53,785 nt of DNA, taken from Clostridia bacterium (lineage in GTDB: Bacteria; Bacillota; Clostridia; TANB77; CAG-508). The notes under the pieces were generated by a model that was not told where the DNA came from, did not search any database, and saw nothing but the letters and a program-made list of their open reading frames with translations. The position numbers and the translations under genes are program-made. Numbering within the stretch: the stretch's first letter is position 1; the number at the start of each line of letters is the position of its first letter. Of this stretch, positions 33,589-42,246 are shown piece after piece. The DNA lies in NCBI GenBank assembly GCA_017477355.1, contig JAFUWA010000008.1:1-53785 (forward strand). The letters are read 5' to 3'.

Positions 33589-34681
33589 TATGTTTTTTCA
33601 TAATTTTAAATATATTTTAAAAACACTTTTTAAAAATAAAATGTTAATATTTTGGACATTCGCCTTTCCAATTATATTAGGTACGCTTTTTCATCTTGCT
33701 TTTTCCAATATTGCTAATAATGAAAAATTAGACATAATTGACATTGCAATTGTCAAAGATGAAGAATTTAATAAAAATATTTTCTTCAAAATGGCATTTA
33801 AAGAATTGAGCGATAAGAAAAATGAAGAAAGATTATTTCATACCCAATATGTAGATGAAGAGAAAGCCAAAAAGCTATTAGAAGATGGAGAAATAATTGG
33901 ATATTTAAAACTAGAAGGTGAAACACCAAAAATAACGATTATTAGTAATGGTATTGATGAAACAGTATTTAAATATGTGACAGAACAAGTTTTGCAGATG
34001 AGCCAAACAGGCATATTTGAAATAGAAGATATTAATATTAAAAATATTTCCAACAAAAATCTAGATTATACAATGATAGAATTTTATACATTAATAGCAA
34101 TGGCAGCACTTTATGGTGGAATTTTTAGTATTTGGGTAATGAACCAGATTATGCCAGATTTGTCTGCTAAGGGAAAAAGAATTGCTATTTCACCAATAAA
34201 AAAAGGAACGATTGTGCTTAGTAGTTTTTTAGCGAGTTATATAGTACAATTAATAGGAATGGCCTTACTATTTGCTTATACAATTCTAGTAATTCAAGTA
34301 GATTATGGAGTTTATAGTAAATTAGTAGTTCTTTTAGCAGCTGTCGGAAGTTTGGCAGGATTATCAATAGGACTAGCAATTGGCGTTTTGATGAAAGTGA
34401 GTGAGAACTCAAAGACAGGAATTTTAATTGGAATAACAATGATAGGATGTTATCTAGCAGGCATGATGGGAATTTCAATGAAAAATATTGTAGATAAAGG
34501 AGCTCCAATTGTTAATAAAGTGAATCCAGCGGCAATGATAACAGATGGATTTTATTCACTATATTATTATGAAACTTTAGATAGATATTGGTTTGATGTT
34601 ATCAGTTTGTGTATTTTTTCTGGTGTTTTAATATTAATATCATTTAGAAATCTAAGGAGGAAGAAATATGACAGTATTTAA
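33581..34681 (+). CDS. ABC-2 type permease
   Basis: 366 aa. The first helix (about 21-40) is followed by a large extracytoplasmic domain (to about 165) and five helices toward the C-terminus, the ABC2_membrane_3 layout. GTG at 33581 is 5 nt after AAGGA and overlaps the ATPase stop; an ATG at 33590 is the alternative. It overlaps the next permease by 14 nt. Forms the membrane channel with that protein; substrate unknown. Confidence 0.85.
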   Translation: MIDMFFHNFKYILKTLFKNKMLIFWTFAFPIILGTLFHLAFSNIANNEKLDIIDIAIVKDEEFNKNIFFKMAFKELSDKKNEERLFHTQYVDEEKAKKLLEDGEIIGYLKLEGETPKITIISNGIDETVFKYVTEQVLQMSQTGIFEIEDINIKNISNKNLDYTMIEFYTLIAMAALYGGIFSIWVMNQIMPDLSAKGKRIAISPIKKGTIVLSSFLASYIVQLIGMALLFAYTILVIQVDYGVYSKLVVLLAAVGSLAGLSIGLAIGVLMKVSENSKTGILIGITMIGCYLAGMMGISMKNIVDKGAPIVNKVNPAAMITDGFYSLYYYETLDRYWFDVISLCIFSGVLILISFRNLRRKKYDSI

Positions 34682-35816
34682 AACATTCTGGAAAATATTA
34701 AATAAAAATAAATTAACTGTTATTATTTATACAGTCATTCTTCTTGTTTTTGGAATTTCTAATATGAAAACAAGTGAAAAAAGTATGAATTTTCAAGCGG
34801 AAAAACCTGATATTGCAATTGTGAATTATGATGAAGAAACAGAGCTAGTAAAGGGATTTGTACAATATTTAAATAAAAATTGCAATGTAAAAGAAATAGA
34901 AAATAATGAAGAAACATTAAATGATGCTATTTTTTATAGAGATTTAAATTATGTTATTTATATCCCAGAAAATTATACAGAAGAATTTATGACTGGAAAA
35001 AAACCAGAATTAGAAGTTAAATCTACAGGAGATTATCAAGCTTCGTATGCTAAAATGATAGTAACGCGATATATTCAAATGGCAAATATTTACCAAAAAA
35101 AGATAAGTGATGAATCTGAATTGGTAGCGCAAGTAAATGAAGTATTAAAGAATGAAGCAAAAATAGAAATGACTTCTAAGTTAGATTCAAATGCTATGCA
35201 AAAGGTAACATTATATTATAATTTTGCAAGTTATAGTTTGATTGCTTGTTTAGTTTTTATGATAGGACTGATTTTAAATAGCTTTAATCAAGAAAAAATT
35301 AAGAAAAGAATTATTATTAGTAGTGAAAATTGTAAAAGACATAATAGAGCTTTATTATTATCAAATTGTTGTTATTCATTAATAATGTGGGCATTATATG
35401 TAATTGTTAGTCTCATTTTATTAAAGGATATTATGCTAACAACAAGGGGACTAATTTATATAGCGAATTCATTAGTATTCACACTTTGTATTACAACATT
35501 AAGTTTTTTAATCGGAAATTTAGTAAATAATAAAGAAGCTCTAAGTGGAATTTCTAATGTTGTTTCTTTAGGCTCAAGCTTCCTTTGTGGCGCATTTGTG
35601 CCAGTCAGATGGTTGCCAGATTTTGTAATAAAAATAGCACATGTTCTTCCAACTTATTATTATATTAATAGTAATGAGACTTTAGGAACAATGGAGAAAA
35701 TTACAAAAGAAACGATGCAACCAATTATAACAAATACCATAATTATGATAGCGTTCTCAATTATATTTATTATTTTATCAAATATTGTTGTGAAAACAAA
35801 AAGAAAAATTGGATAA
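34668..35816 (+). CDS. ABC-2 type permease, second subunit
   Basis: 382 aa, same architecture as the previous permease: N-terminal helix (residues 15-33), extracytoplasmic domain with DIAIVNYDEETELVKGFVQY, then five or six C-terminal helices with FLCGAFVPVRWLPDFVIKIA, a motif common in YhaP/NatB-like subunits. Strong AAGGAGG site before ATG 34668. Two different permeases with one ATPase suggest a heteromeric exporter. Confidence 0.85.
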   Translation: MTVFKTFWKILNKNKLTVIIYTVILLVFGISNMKTSEKSMNFQAEKPDIAIVNYDEETELVKGFVQYLNKNCNVKEIENNEETLNDAIFYRDLNYVIYIPENYTEEFMTGKKPELEVKSTGDYQASYAKMIVTRYIQMANIYQKKISDESELVAQVNEVLKNEAKIEMTSKLDSNAMQKVTLYYNFASYSLIACLVFMIGLILNSFNQEKIKKRIIISSENCKRHNRALLLSNCCYSLIMWALYVIVSLILLKDIMLTTRGLIYIANSLVFTLCITTLSFLIGNLVNNKEALSGISNVVSLGSSFLCGAFVPVRWLPDFVIKIAHVLPTYYYINSNETLGTMEKITKETMQPIITNTIIMIAFSIIFIILSNIVVKTKRKIG

Positions 35817-35832
35817 TAGGGAGGAAAATAAG

Positions 35833-36441
35833 ATGGATATCATGAAGGATTTTGAAGGAATTAAGAGGATCAATAATACTTTAAATTTAACAATTAATCA
35901 ATTGTATGAATTGCTTTTAAAATATCAAGAGCAGATTGGAAGAGTTATTCTAGAAGAGGATAAGGTTATTTGTGATACAGATGGAAAATATTGTGTTCAT
36001 GTTTATTGTCAAAATAATCAAATTATTTTAGAGAGAAAAACAGATGATGGAACTGTAGAAGAGTATCAAGTGGGAGAAAGTATTAAAAATGTTCATATGT
36101 CTATTGCAGATAGAATGATAGAGCAAATTTATGATTTTTTAATTGATTATTTAGATGATGATGGTGTGGTAAAGGAAGAGATTACAGGAGTGAAGAAGAT
36201 TTTATTTTCTTATCAAGAAGAAAATAATTTTTCTGATATTTTCTATATAAAAGGAGTTGAAGATAGAAATATTTATGAGGTCAAAAAGAGTAAACTTTTT
36301 GATGAATATACAATCGAAAATCTTGAATTAAGAAGAAAAGATGTTAAGATAAGTTTTAAAAATAGTATTTATGAAGAGTTTAAGATTACGAAAAATCCAT
36401 ATACGATTATGTTTAGTATGTTATCGATGGTTAGGCTGTAG
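35833..36441 (+). CDS. Unknown cytoplasmic protein of the ABC operon (LURP/Tubby-like fold possible)
   Basis: 202 aa, no signal peptide or membrane segment. The second half (IFYIKGVEDRNIYEVKKSKL then FDEYTIENLELRRKDVKISF) has the alternating strands seen in LURP-one/Tubby C-terminal-like proteins, but the match is weak and I do not name a family. ATG at 35833 is 8 nt from GGGAGG. It is the last gene of the exporter operon, 16 nt after the second permease. The stop lies inside a long inverted repeat. Confidence 0.65.
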   Translation: MDIMKDFEGIKRINNTLNLTINQLYELLLKYQEQIGRVILEEDKVICDTDGKYCVHVYCQNNQIILERKTDDGTVEEYQVGESIKNVHMSIADRMIEQIYDFLIDYLDDDGVVKEEITGVKKILFSYQEENNFSDIFYIKGVEDRNIYEVKKSKLFDEYTIENLELRRKDVKISFKNSIYEEFKITKNPYTIMFSMLSMVRL

Positions 36442-36485
36442 AAAATCAGACTGGCACATATTATTAGACCAGCCTGACCATCGAT
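36423..36485. repeat. 16-bp inverted repeat with 31-nt loop at the end of the ABC operon
   Basis: ATCGATGGTTAGGCTG (36423-36438) pairs with CAGCCTGACCATCGAT (36470-36485), 15 of 16 canonical and one G-T. The loop contains CAGACTGG, which can pair alternatively with CCAGCCTG, so two exclusive folds are possible. No T-run follows. It may be a terminator or the border of the adjacent mobile element. Confidence 0.7.
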
Positions 36486-36686
36486 GGCATTCATAATAGT
36501 AAATTGCGGAAACTTATCTACACTTGCTATGGAGTTTCTATAATTTTCTCTCACTCGAATTTCACCACTTTCTTAAACTTTTTGTGCAAAAATTGTTGCA
36601 CTTTTGTCTGTTTCATTGTAAAATGAATATAGTTTCCCCCTCCCCAAGACTGAACGGGCTTAAAAAGGATTATTAAGTTGATTTCA

Positions 36687-37802
36687 TTAGCTAGAGTTAG
36701 GTATTAGCATATGCCCCTTTTTACAGCATGGACATAAGTTAAAGTCCTTTCCTAGTATTTTCTTTAGTAGCTCAGGAGTGGGAAGCTTCTCTTTTTTGTA
36801 TTTTTTTGTTCTTGTTAGTATCTTGCATTTTAATAGTTTCTTTTTTTTATTTCTGTTTCCTAATATTCCATAATATCTTATCTTCATAAAATGGGGTGGA
36901 AGTATATGTAACAAAAATCTTCTTATGAATTCTTCTATTGTTACAGTCATTTCTTTCATTTTGTTTTCATCTTTGTAATCTCTCCATTTAAATGTTACTG
37001 TTTCATCTGTTACTTCTAATATTCTTTCGTTTGATATTGCTACTCTGTGTGTATATCTTCCCAAATATTGAATTACACAATCTGCATTATTAAATGGTTC
37101 TTTGCAATATACAATCCATTCTTTTTTATACAAGTTTTGTATTAAGTCGTTATAACTTGCAGGATTCTCTAAATATTTATTTTTTCCATAAAAATCCAAT
37201 TTCTCTTGTTTTAGATAATACAAAAATTTTCCTCTAAATACTTTTGACATGACTTTTACGGGTATGAAAAAGTCTTCGTCTTTTTCTACCCATTTGTTAA
37301 GTTCTGTTAGTCCTCCGCCTGTAGTTACAATATGTACATGTGGATGGTACATCATATTTTGTCCCCATGTATGTAATATACTGAAAAATCCTAATTCTCC
37401 ACCTAAATATTTCTTATCTTCTGCTAGTTCTTGTAATGTTTCTGCTGATGACTTAAACAATATATTATAGATTTTACTTTGATTTTGTAATGTTACTAGA
37501 TTTAATTCATCTGGTATTGTAAATACTACATGATAATATTTTATATTTAATACTTCTTCTTTTCTTGCTTCTATCCATTGCAATTTCTTTCCTGCTTGGC
37601 AATTAGGGCAATGTCTATTTCTACATGAATTATATGCAATTTCTTCATATCCACATTCATCACATACATATTTATGTGCTCCTATAGCTCCAGTTTTACA
37701 ATCTGCAATTGCTGTTACTGCTTTTTTCTTATATCCTACTACTTTATGCTTTTTATTATATGGTTTCCAACCTTTTTTTAATATTTCCTGAATTTTTTTC
37801 AT
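36687..37802 (-). CDS. IS91-family transposase (HUH, Y2-type)
   Basis: 371 aa. N-terminal zinc-binding domain (YVCDECGYEEIAYNSCRNRH then CPNC), HUH motif MYHPHVHIVTTGGG, tyrosine motif IQYLGRYTHRVAISN, and a C-terminal zinc motif (LCPCCKKGHM). I chose the ATG at 37802, 6 nt after AAGGAG; an in-frame ATG at 37826 has no ribosome site. It overlaps the end of the recombinase gene by about 47 nt once that gene is read through its CGG shift. Nicks and joins single-stranded DNA in rolling-circle transposition. Confidence 0.93.
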   Translation of the reverse strand: MKKIQEILKKGWKPYNKKHKVVGYKKKAVTAIADCKTGAIGAHKYVCDECGYEEIAYNSCRNRHCPNCQAGKKLQWIEARKEEVLNIKYYHVVFTIPDELNLVTLQNQSKIYNILFKSSAETLQELAEDKKYLGGELGFFSILHTWGQNMMYHPHVHIVTTGGGLTELNKWVEKDEDFFIPVKVMSKVFRGKFLYYLKQEKLDFYGKNKYLENPASYNDLIQNLYKKEWIVYCKEPFNNADCVIQYLGRYTHRVAISNERILEVTDETVTFKWRDYKDENKMKEMTVTIEEFIRRFLLHILPPHFMKIRYYGILGNRNKKKKLLKCKILTRTKKYKKEKLPTPELLKKILGKDFNLCPCCKKGHMLIPNSS

Positions 37803-38659
37803 TTTCTTCTCCTTCCAAAAATACATCTAATGGGCTATCTACTTCTAAATCTAAATTTGCAATATGAACGTAGTGCATCGTACTTCTTATATTGGAGTGA
37901 CCGCATTAGCTGTTTTGCTTGTAATAATGTTGCTCCATTTTCTATTAATGATGTGCAAAAACAGTGGCGCAATGTGTGGACTGTGACCTTTTCATCTAAT
38001 TTTGCAATTCTTCTATATTTTCTAAAATGTGTTCTTATTACATACTGATTTATTGGCTTTTTACATTCATCTAAAAATACAAAATCCGTTTCTACTTTTG
38101 GTCTATAATTTTTCCAATATTTTCTTAGCATCTCTAAGCTCTTTTTTGGTAGTACTGCATATCTTTCTTTATTTCCTTTGCCTTCTCTTACAAAAATTCT
38201 CATATTTTTACTATCTATATCACTTATATGTAAATTTGTAACTTCTCCTATACGTAATCCTGAACCATATACTAGCATAAATATTGTTTTGAATTTATAA
38301 TTATCAACACAATTAAAAAAAGTACTTAACTCTTCTTTGGTCAGTACTTTAAACACCTTTTTCTTTAATTTCCTCATTGGAAGCTGTTTCTTGTTTATTA
38401 ATTTGTCTAATGTCACTTCTTCTACAAATCTTATTACACTGTTGTAATGATTTACGGTTTTATCTGCTACTTTTCGTTCTTGCAATAAATGTATGAACAG
38501 AAAATCTCTCAGTTCTTCTATTGTTACTTCCTCAAATGGTTTATTAAAATATCTTATCATTTCTTTTGTTTTTCTCAAGTAAAAATCATAAGTGTAATGT
38601 GAAAAATTTCGCATTTCCATGTCTTGGCTCATCTTTTTGAGCAATTGGTCATTATTCAT
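37756..38659 (-). CDS. Tyrosine recombinase/integrase of the IS91-type element, one CGG +1 shift
   Basis: Plain reading stops at 37835 with a garbled end. Skipping the C of the in-frame CGG at 37903-37901 (ATG-C-GGT) gives QLMGHSNIRSTMHYVHIANL and ends ...KKRLETI at 37756, total 300 aa. This restores the conserved box containing Gly-His and the catalytic Tyr (MHYVHI). Upstream catalytic residues are intact: Arg in GSGLRIGEV and HxLRH in VHTLRHCF; the N-terminal SAM-like DNA-binding domain spans residues 1-90. Without the shift the enzyme would lack its nucleophile. The integrase probably works with the overlapping IS91 transposase. Confidence 0.87.
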
Positions 38660-38826
38660 TAAAAAAGACCCCTTTCTAATATATTTGTAACTCTTTAGTT
38701 ACCATAATATATTATACTAGAGATCTTTGATATTTTCAATACTATTAACATTTCTGAGCATTCGTTCCATTGCGAGGTACGAGCAATTTACTTGTATGGC
38801 GGCCACCAATTGAGTATAAAAAAAGT

Positions 38827-38855
38827 AAAGGTTGTTGAATTTTTCAACAACCTTT
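38827..38855 (-). terminator. Distal terminator on the tRNA-Leu side
   Basis: Perfect 13-bp stem AAAGGTTGTTGAA / TTCAACAACCTTT with a TTT loop; on the minus strand it is followed by TACTTTTTTTATAC. Last of three hairpins downstream of tRNA-Leu. Confidence 0.85.
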
Positions 38856-38864
38856 ATTGCTCTT

Positions 38865-38953
38865 TGGTGCTGATGGTGCTAGCTCTGCCCGCGGACTAAA
38901 AACTGTCCACTGGACAGTTTTCTTTACGCCCTTTTCGAGTCCCTACCATCGCA
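38865..38953. repeat. tRNA-Leu 3'-end debris around a palindrome
   Basis: 38865-38878 is a 14-nt exact copy of the 3' end of the tRNA-Leu gene (same orientation, 38997-39010). 38934-38953 resembles its T-arm and acceptor (TTCGAGTCCC-t-ACCATC) in the opposite orientation. Between them lies the palindrome AAAACTGTCCA-c-TGGACAGTTTT (38899-38921). This looks like scars of integration or recombination at the tRNA gene. Confidence 0.6.
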
Positions 38954-38967
38954 GTTCCAAAAAGAAA

Positions 38968-38988
38968 AATCGTACATTTTGTACGATT
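38968..38988 (-). terminator. Terminator of tRNA-Leu
   Basis: 9-bp stem AATCGTACA / TGTACGATT with a TTT-like loop, followed on the minus strand by TTTTCTTTTT; 9 nt after the tRNA 3' end. Confidence 0.85.
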
Positions 38989-38996
38989 CTTCTTTC

Positions 38997-39079
38997 TGGT
39001 GCTGATGGTGGGACTCGAACCCACATGATTTCTCGCAGCATTTTGAGTGCTGTGCGTATACCAATTTCGCCACATCAGC
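38997..39079 (-). tRNA. tRNA-Leu(CAA)
   Basis: Minus strand: acceptor GCTGATG/CATCAGC, anticodon arm CAGCA-CTCAAAA-TGCTG with anticodon CAA (reads TTG), long class II variable arm, T arm GTGGG-TTCGAGT-CCCAC and encoded CCA. Single tRNA gene with its own terminators. Confidence 0.93.
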
Positions 39080-39228
39080 TTATTTAATTTACAACAGTTA
39101 TTTTAGCATAAAATTAAATTTATGTCTAGTATTTTCAAAAAAAATCTAAAGTTTTCAATTTAGTTATTGAATTATCTATTATTATATGATATTTTTATGC
39201 AAAATGATTTTTATAAAAGGGAAAAATA

Positions 39229-39999
39229 ATGAATGATATAAGATTGAAAGGACTAGTAAATGCAAGAGATTTAGGAGGAACAGTAACAAAATATGGAATA
39301 ATCAAAAAAGGAAAATTGTTGAGAAGTCCTGCTTTAGACAAATTAACCCCAAATGACATTGAAATTCTAAAAAATCATTATCAGCTAAAAACGATTATTG
39401 ATTTGCGTACAGATAAAGAAGTAGAAGAGAGAAAAGATGTAATATTTCCTAATACAAAATACTTACACATGCCAATTTTTAATGAAAGCTTTCCTGGAAT
39501 AACGCATGAAAAGCAAGAAGAATTTGATGATGCTTATGATAATTTTGATTTAGATTTATCTAGGATTTATCATGGAATTATGTCTGCTCCATATTTAGAA
39601 AAAGTAGCTGAGATTGTGAAAACAATAATACATCTACAAGATGAAGAATATGCGGTATTATTCCATTGTACAGCAGGAAAGGATAGAACAGGAATTATTA
39701 GTGCATTACTTTTGCTTATTTTAGGGGCAGAAAAACAAACAATTATAGATGATTATCTATATTCTAATAAAGTAGGAAAGGGAAGAACATTCAGAACATA
39801 CTGGTTAGTTCGTCTTTTTGAGCGTAACAAAAGAAAAGCAGAAAATATTAGAAATGTATTCCTCGCCAAACTAGAATACATTAATCAGGTGTTTGAAGTA
39901 ATTGAAAAGGATTGGAATGGAATAGATTGTTTCTTGGAAAATGGGTTAAAAATTAATCGAGAAGAAATAAATCAATTTAGACAAAAAATGTTAGAATAA
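39229..39999 (+). CDS. Tyrosine-protein phosphatase (Y_phosphatase3 family)
   Basis: 256 aa, cytoplasmic. N-terminal NARDLGG motif and LLRSPALDKLTP, then the catalytic loop FHCTAGKDRTGI (CX5R: Cys nucleophile, Lys-Asp-Arg typical of this bacterial family). Members act on phosphotyrosine and some on phosphoinositides; the substrate here is unknown. It is a single gene ending in a terminator that includes its stop codon. The AAAGGG site lies 9 nt before the ATG. Confidence 0.88.
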   Translation: MNDIRLKGLVNARDLGGTVTKYGIIKKGKLLRSPALDKLTPNDIEILKNHYQLKTIIDLRTDKEVEERKDVIFPNTKYLHMPIFNESFPGITHEKQEEFDDAYDNFDLDLSRIYHGIMSAPYLEKVAEIVKTIIHLQDEEYAVLFHCTAGKDRTGIISALLLLILGAEKQTIIDDYLYSNKVGKGRTFRTYWLVRLFERNKRKAENIRNVFLAKLEYINQVFEVIEKDWNGIDCFLENGLKINREEINQFRQKMLE

Positions 40000-40025
40000 A
40001 TAGAAAAAAACTATTCTAAATTTTT
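39991..40025 (+). terminator. Intrinsic terminator of the phosphatase gene
   Basis: TTAGAATA (39991-39998) pairs with TATTCTAA (40012-40019), followed by ATTTTT; the stop codon TAA lies in the stem. Confidence 0.7.
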
Positions 40026-40069
40026 ACTTGAAAAAGTAAGAATTCAGAACCGTCTTTTTTTTAAATTAA

Positions 40070-40971
40070 TTAAAATCCTCTACTAGCTCCGGCCACCACT
40101 AAAGTGTCCACCACCGCCGTGTGAACCTCCGTCCACCGACCTCCGACGATATCCGCCACCATGGTAACCACCGCCATAATAGCCTCCACCACTAGCATGG
40201 CCAAACAAAGCCATAATAATAAGAATGAAGTTTATAAATACATACATACCAAATAATGCAGCGCTACCAGCAAGAACACATTGTAGAGCTGTAGCAAGTG
40301 TTAACGTTCCTCCTCCAAAAAGAAGTTTATTTTTGGAATTTTTAATTTTAAATCTAGCAATGATACTAATAATCAAAACTAAAATGGAAACACCAAAAGC
40401 TGCTGATTCACCTTCACTTAATTCTATAGAATCAGAAACAGCTGCAATGGAACCATCAATTTCAATATTATATTCTTGACAAACTTCTTCTAAAATAGCA
40501 TTAAAACCATTTTTAATTCCATTATCCCAATCATTATTTTGAAGATAAGAAACAACATAATTATCTAGTATTCTACCAGCTTTTCCATCTGGAATAGCAC
40601 CTTGCAAGCCATTTCCAACTTCGATTCTCATTTTTCTGTCTTCTGTGGCAATTAAAAATAAAACACCATTGTTCTTTTTGCTATCACCAATACCGATAGT
40701 TTCTGGCAAGTTGAATAGCATAATCTTCTACACTTAGGCCGTCTAATGTTTTTACTGTTACAACAACAATCTGAGCGCCAGTTTTACTTTCTAGCTCTTT
40801 GTTGATGTTGATAATATACTCTTTAGTGTCTTGAGTTAATACATTTGAAGTATCATTTACAAAGAATTCTGTAGACTGCTTTACTAGTGCATAAGAATGA
40901 TTGACTATTAAAATAAATAATAATAAAAAGATAGCAAAAATTTTTACTATTTTTTCTTTTAAAGTAAGCAT
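40070..40971 (-). CDS. TPM-domain membrane protein (YgcG-like), five CGG +1 shifts
   Basis: Read plainly this is two ORFs, the second with an odd tail YRRRSVDGG...GGRS. Skipping the C of each in-frame CGG (minus strand C at 40695, 40145, 40138, 40131 and 40091) gives one 298-aa protein. Signal-type helix (LLLFILIVNHSYA), TPM domain with FFVNDTSNVLTQDTKEYIIN and, across the first shift, NYGIGDSKKNNGVLFLIA and IEVGNGLQGAIPDG, two membrane helices, and a Gly-rich tail. The last four shifts turn the tail into YRGGGGGGSHGGGG followed by HFSGGGASRGF and a stop at 40072-40070, a family-typical ending. Pairs with lemA upstream; role in membrane stress is inferred. Confidence 0.85.
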
Positions 40972-40988
40972 AAAAGCCTCCTTAATTT

Positions 40989-41546
40989 TTATTCAAAGCT
41001 AACATTAGGAACTGATTTGCTTGATTCTTCAGCTTCAAAATATGCTTTTGAATCAAATCCAAACATACCAGCAAAAATACTTCCAGGGAATTTTTTAATA
41101 GAAGTGTTATATGATTTTACGCTATCATTATAATCTTTTCTTGCTACTGCAATTCTATTTTCTGTACCAGCTAATTCATCTTGTAAATTAATAAAGTTCT
41201 CAGATGCTTTTAAATCTGGATAATTTTCTACAACTACCATTAAAGAGTTGAGAGCACTACTTAGTTGATCATTTGCTTCTGATTTTTCTTCAACAGTTTT
41301 TGCTTTATTTAAGTTTTCTCTAGCTGTAGTGATTTTGTCGATAATAGCATCTTCATGAGATGTATATCCTTTTACTGTACTAACTAAATTTGGAATTAAG
41401 TCAGCTCTTCTTTGTAGCATTGTATCTAAATCTGCATATTTAGAATCAACATTTTCGCTTCTTGAAACAAGTCCGTTATATTGACCTATACAAAATACAG
41501 CGATTAGCGCAACTACAACAAGTAGTCCTATTAAAAATTTTTTCAT
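40989..41546 (-). CDS. lemA: LemA-family membrane protein
   Basis: 185 aa. N-terminal helix (MKKFLIGLLVVVALIAVFCI) then the LemA coiled-coil domain: SKYADLDTMLQRRADLIPNL (the family signature), ENYPDLKASENFINLQDELA, and ENRIAVARKDYNDSVKSYN. I chose the ATG at 41546, preceded by AGGAGG; an in-frame start at 41639 has none. It forms an operon with the TPM-domain gene 17 nt downstream, an arrangement common in bacteria. Confidence 0.93.
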   Translation of the reverse strand: MKKFLIGLLVVVALIAVFCIGQYNGLVSRSENVDSKYADLDTMLQRRADLIPNLVSTVKGYTSHEDAIIDKITTARENLNKAKTVEEKSEANDQLSSALNSLMVVVENYPDLKASENFINLQDELAGTENRIAVARKDYNDSVKSYNTSIKKFPGSIFAGMFGFDSKAYFEAEESSKSVPNVSFE

Positions 41547-41579
41547 AATTATTTTTCCTCCTATTTTTATGATGACAAC

Positions 41580-41608
41580 ATTATATATTGTTTTTATAAA
41601 AAAGTAAA
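41580..41608 (-). promoter_or_regulatory. Promoter of the lemA-TPM operon
   Basis: Minus strand: TTTACT (41608-41603), 17-nt spacer, TATAAT (41585-41580), 33 nt before the lemA start. Confidence 0.65.
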
Positions 41609-41674
41609 GTTTAGAAAATATTTCGATTTTTATAGACATTTTTTTGGCTTTAATATAAAATTATTGTGAATTTT

Positions 41675-41704
41675 GTGAACCTTTCACAAAAAACTAACGT
41701 CTAA
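41675..41704 (+). promoter_or_regulatory. ECF-type promoter of the sigma/anti-sigma operon
   Basis: GTGAACCTTT (41675-41684, with AAC at 41678-41680), 17 nt, CGTCTAA (41698-41704): an AAC/CGTC pattern typical of ECF sigma promoters and placed 20 nt before the sigma gene, so autoregulation is likely. The -35 region is also a small palindrome, GTGAA-cct-TTCAC. Confidence 0.55.
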
Positions 41705-41724
41705 TGTACAAAGGAGAAAATAAA

Positions 41725-42246
41725 ATGGATCTTTCTAATATAACTAAAAGTGAGAAAGAAGAACTGTTTAATCAGTTAGTTATTCCTTTAAAGGCCAAAC
41801 TTTATAAAACAGGTATGGCAATTTTAAAAAATGATGATGATTGCGTAGATGCAATTCAAAACACACTTTTTAGTGCTTACAAAAATCTAGAAAAGCTGGA
41901 AAATGAACATTATTTTTCTACTTGGATTACAAGAATTCTCATTAATAAATGTTATGATATTATCAAAGCCAATAAAAAAGTGGTTTATTTAAATCAAGAA
42001 TTAGAAAAAGATGAGAATGATTTTTATTATGATACATATAAAGAAGAATCTAATGTAGAAAAAGCCTTAAATTCTATTGATCAAGATTTAAGAATGGTGA
42101 CAATATTATTCTATTATGATGGATTTTCCATTAGAGAAATTGCTGAAATGTGTAATATTCCAGAAGGTACAGTAAAATCTAGACTTTCGAGAAGTAGAGA
42201 AAAGCTATATGTTTTATTGAAGGAAGAAGGTGATGACAATGAATAA
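41725..42246 (+). CDS. ECF-type RNA polymerase sigma factor
   Basis: 173 aa. Region 2 with DDDCVDAIQNTLFSAYKNLE and YFSTWITRILINKCYD, region 4 with SIREIAEMCNIPEGTVKSRL and SRSREKL. Controls an extracytoplasmic stress regulon that probably includes itself. ATG at 41725 follows AAAGGAG by 8 nt; the ATG at 41704 lies upstream of that site. It overlaps the anti-sigma gene by 8 nt, which couples their translation. Confidence 0.92.
   Translation: MDLSNITKSEKEELFNQLVIPLKAKLYKTGMAILKNDDDCVDAIQNTLFSAYKNLEKLENEHYFSTWITRILINKCYDIIKANKKVVYLNQELEKDENDFYYDTYKEESNVEKALNSIDQDLRMVTILFYYDGFSIREIAEMCNIPEGTVKSRLSRSREKLYVLLKEEGDDNE

Larger units (their letters stand above)
36600..38720 (-). mobile_element. IS91-type rolling-circle element with tyrosine recombinase
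   Basis: A Y2 HUH transposase gene preceded by an overlapping tyrosine recombinase gene, transcribed together on the minus strand. Some IS91-group elements are known to carry such an integrase-like gene. The ends are approximate: the left side has the hairpin GTGCAA-aaattg-TTGCAC (36584-36601) and a GC-rich CCCCCTCCCC stretch, the right side ends somewhere before 38825. No terminal inverted repeats or target duplication, as expected for rolling-circle transposition. Confidence 0.65.
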
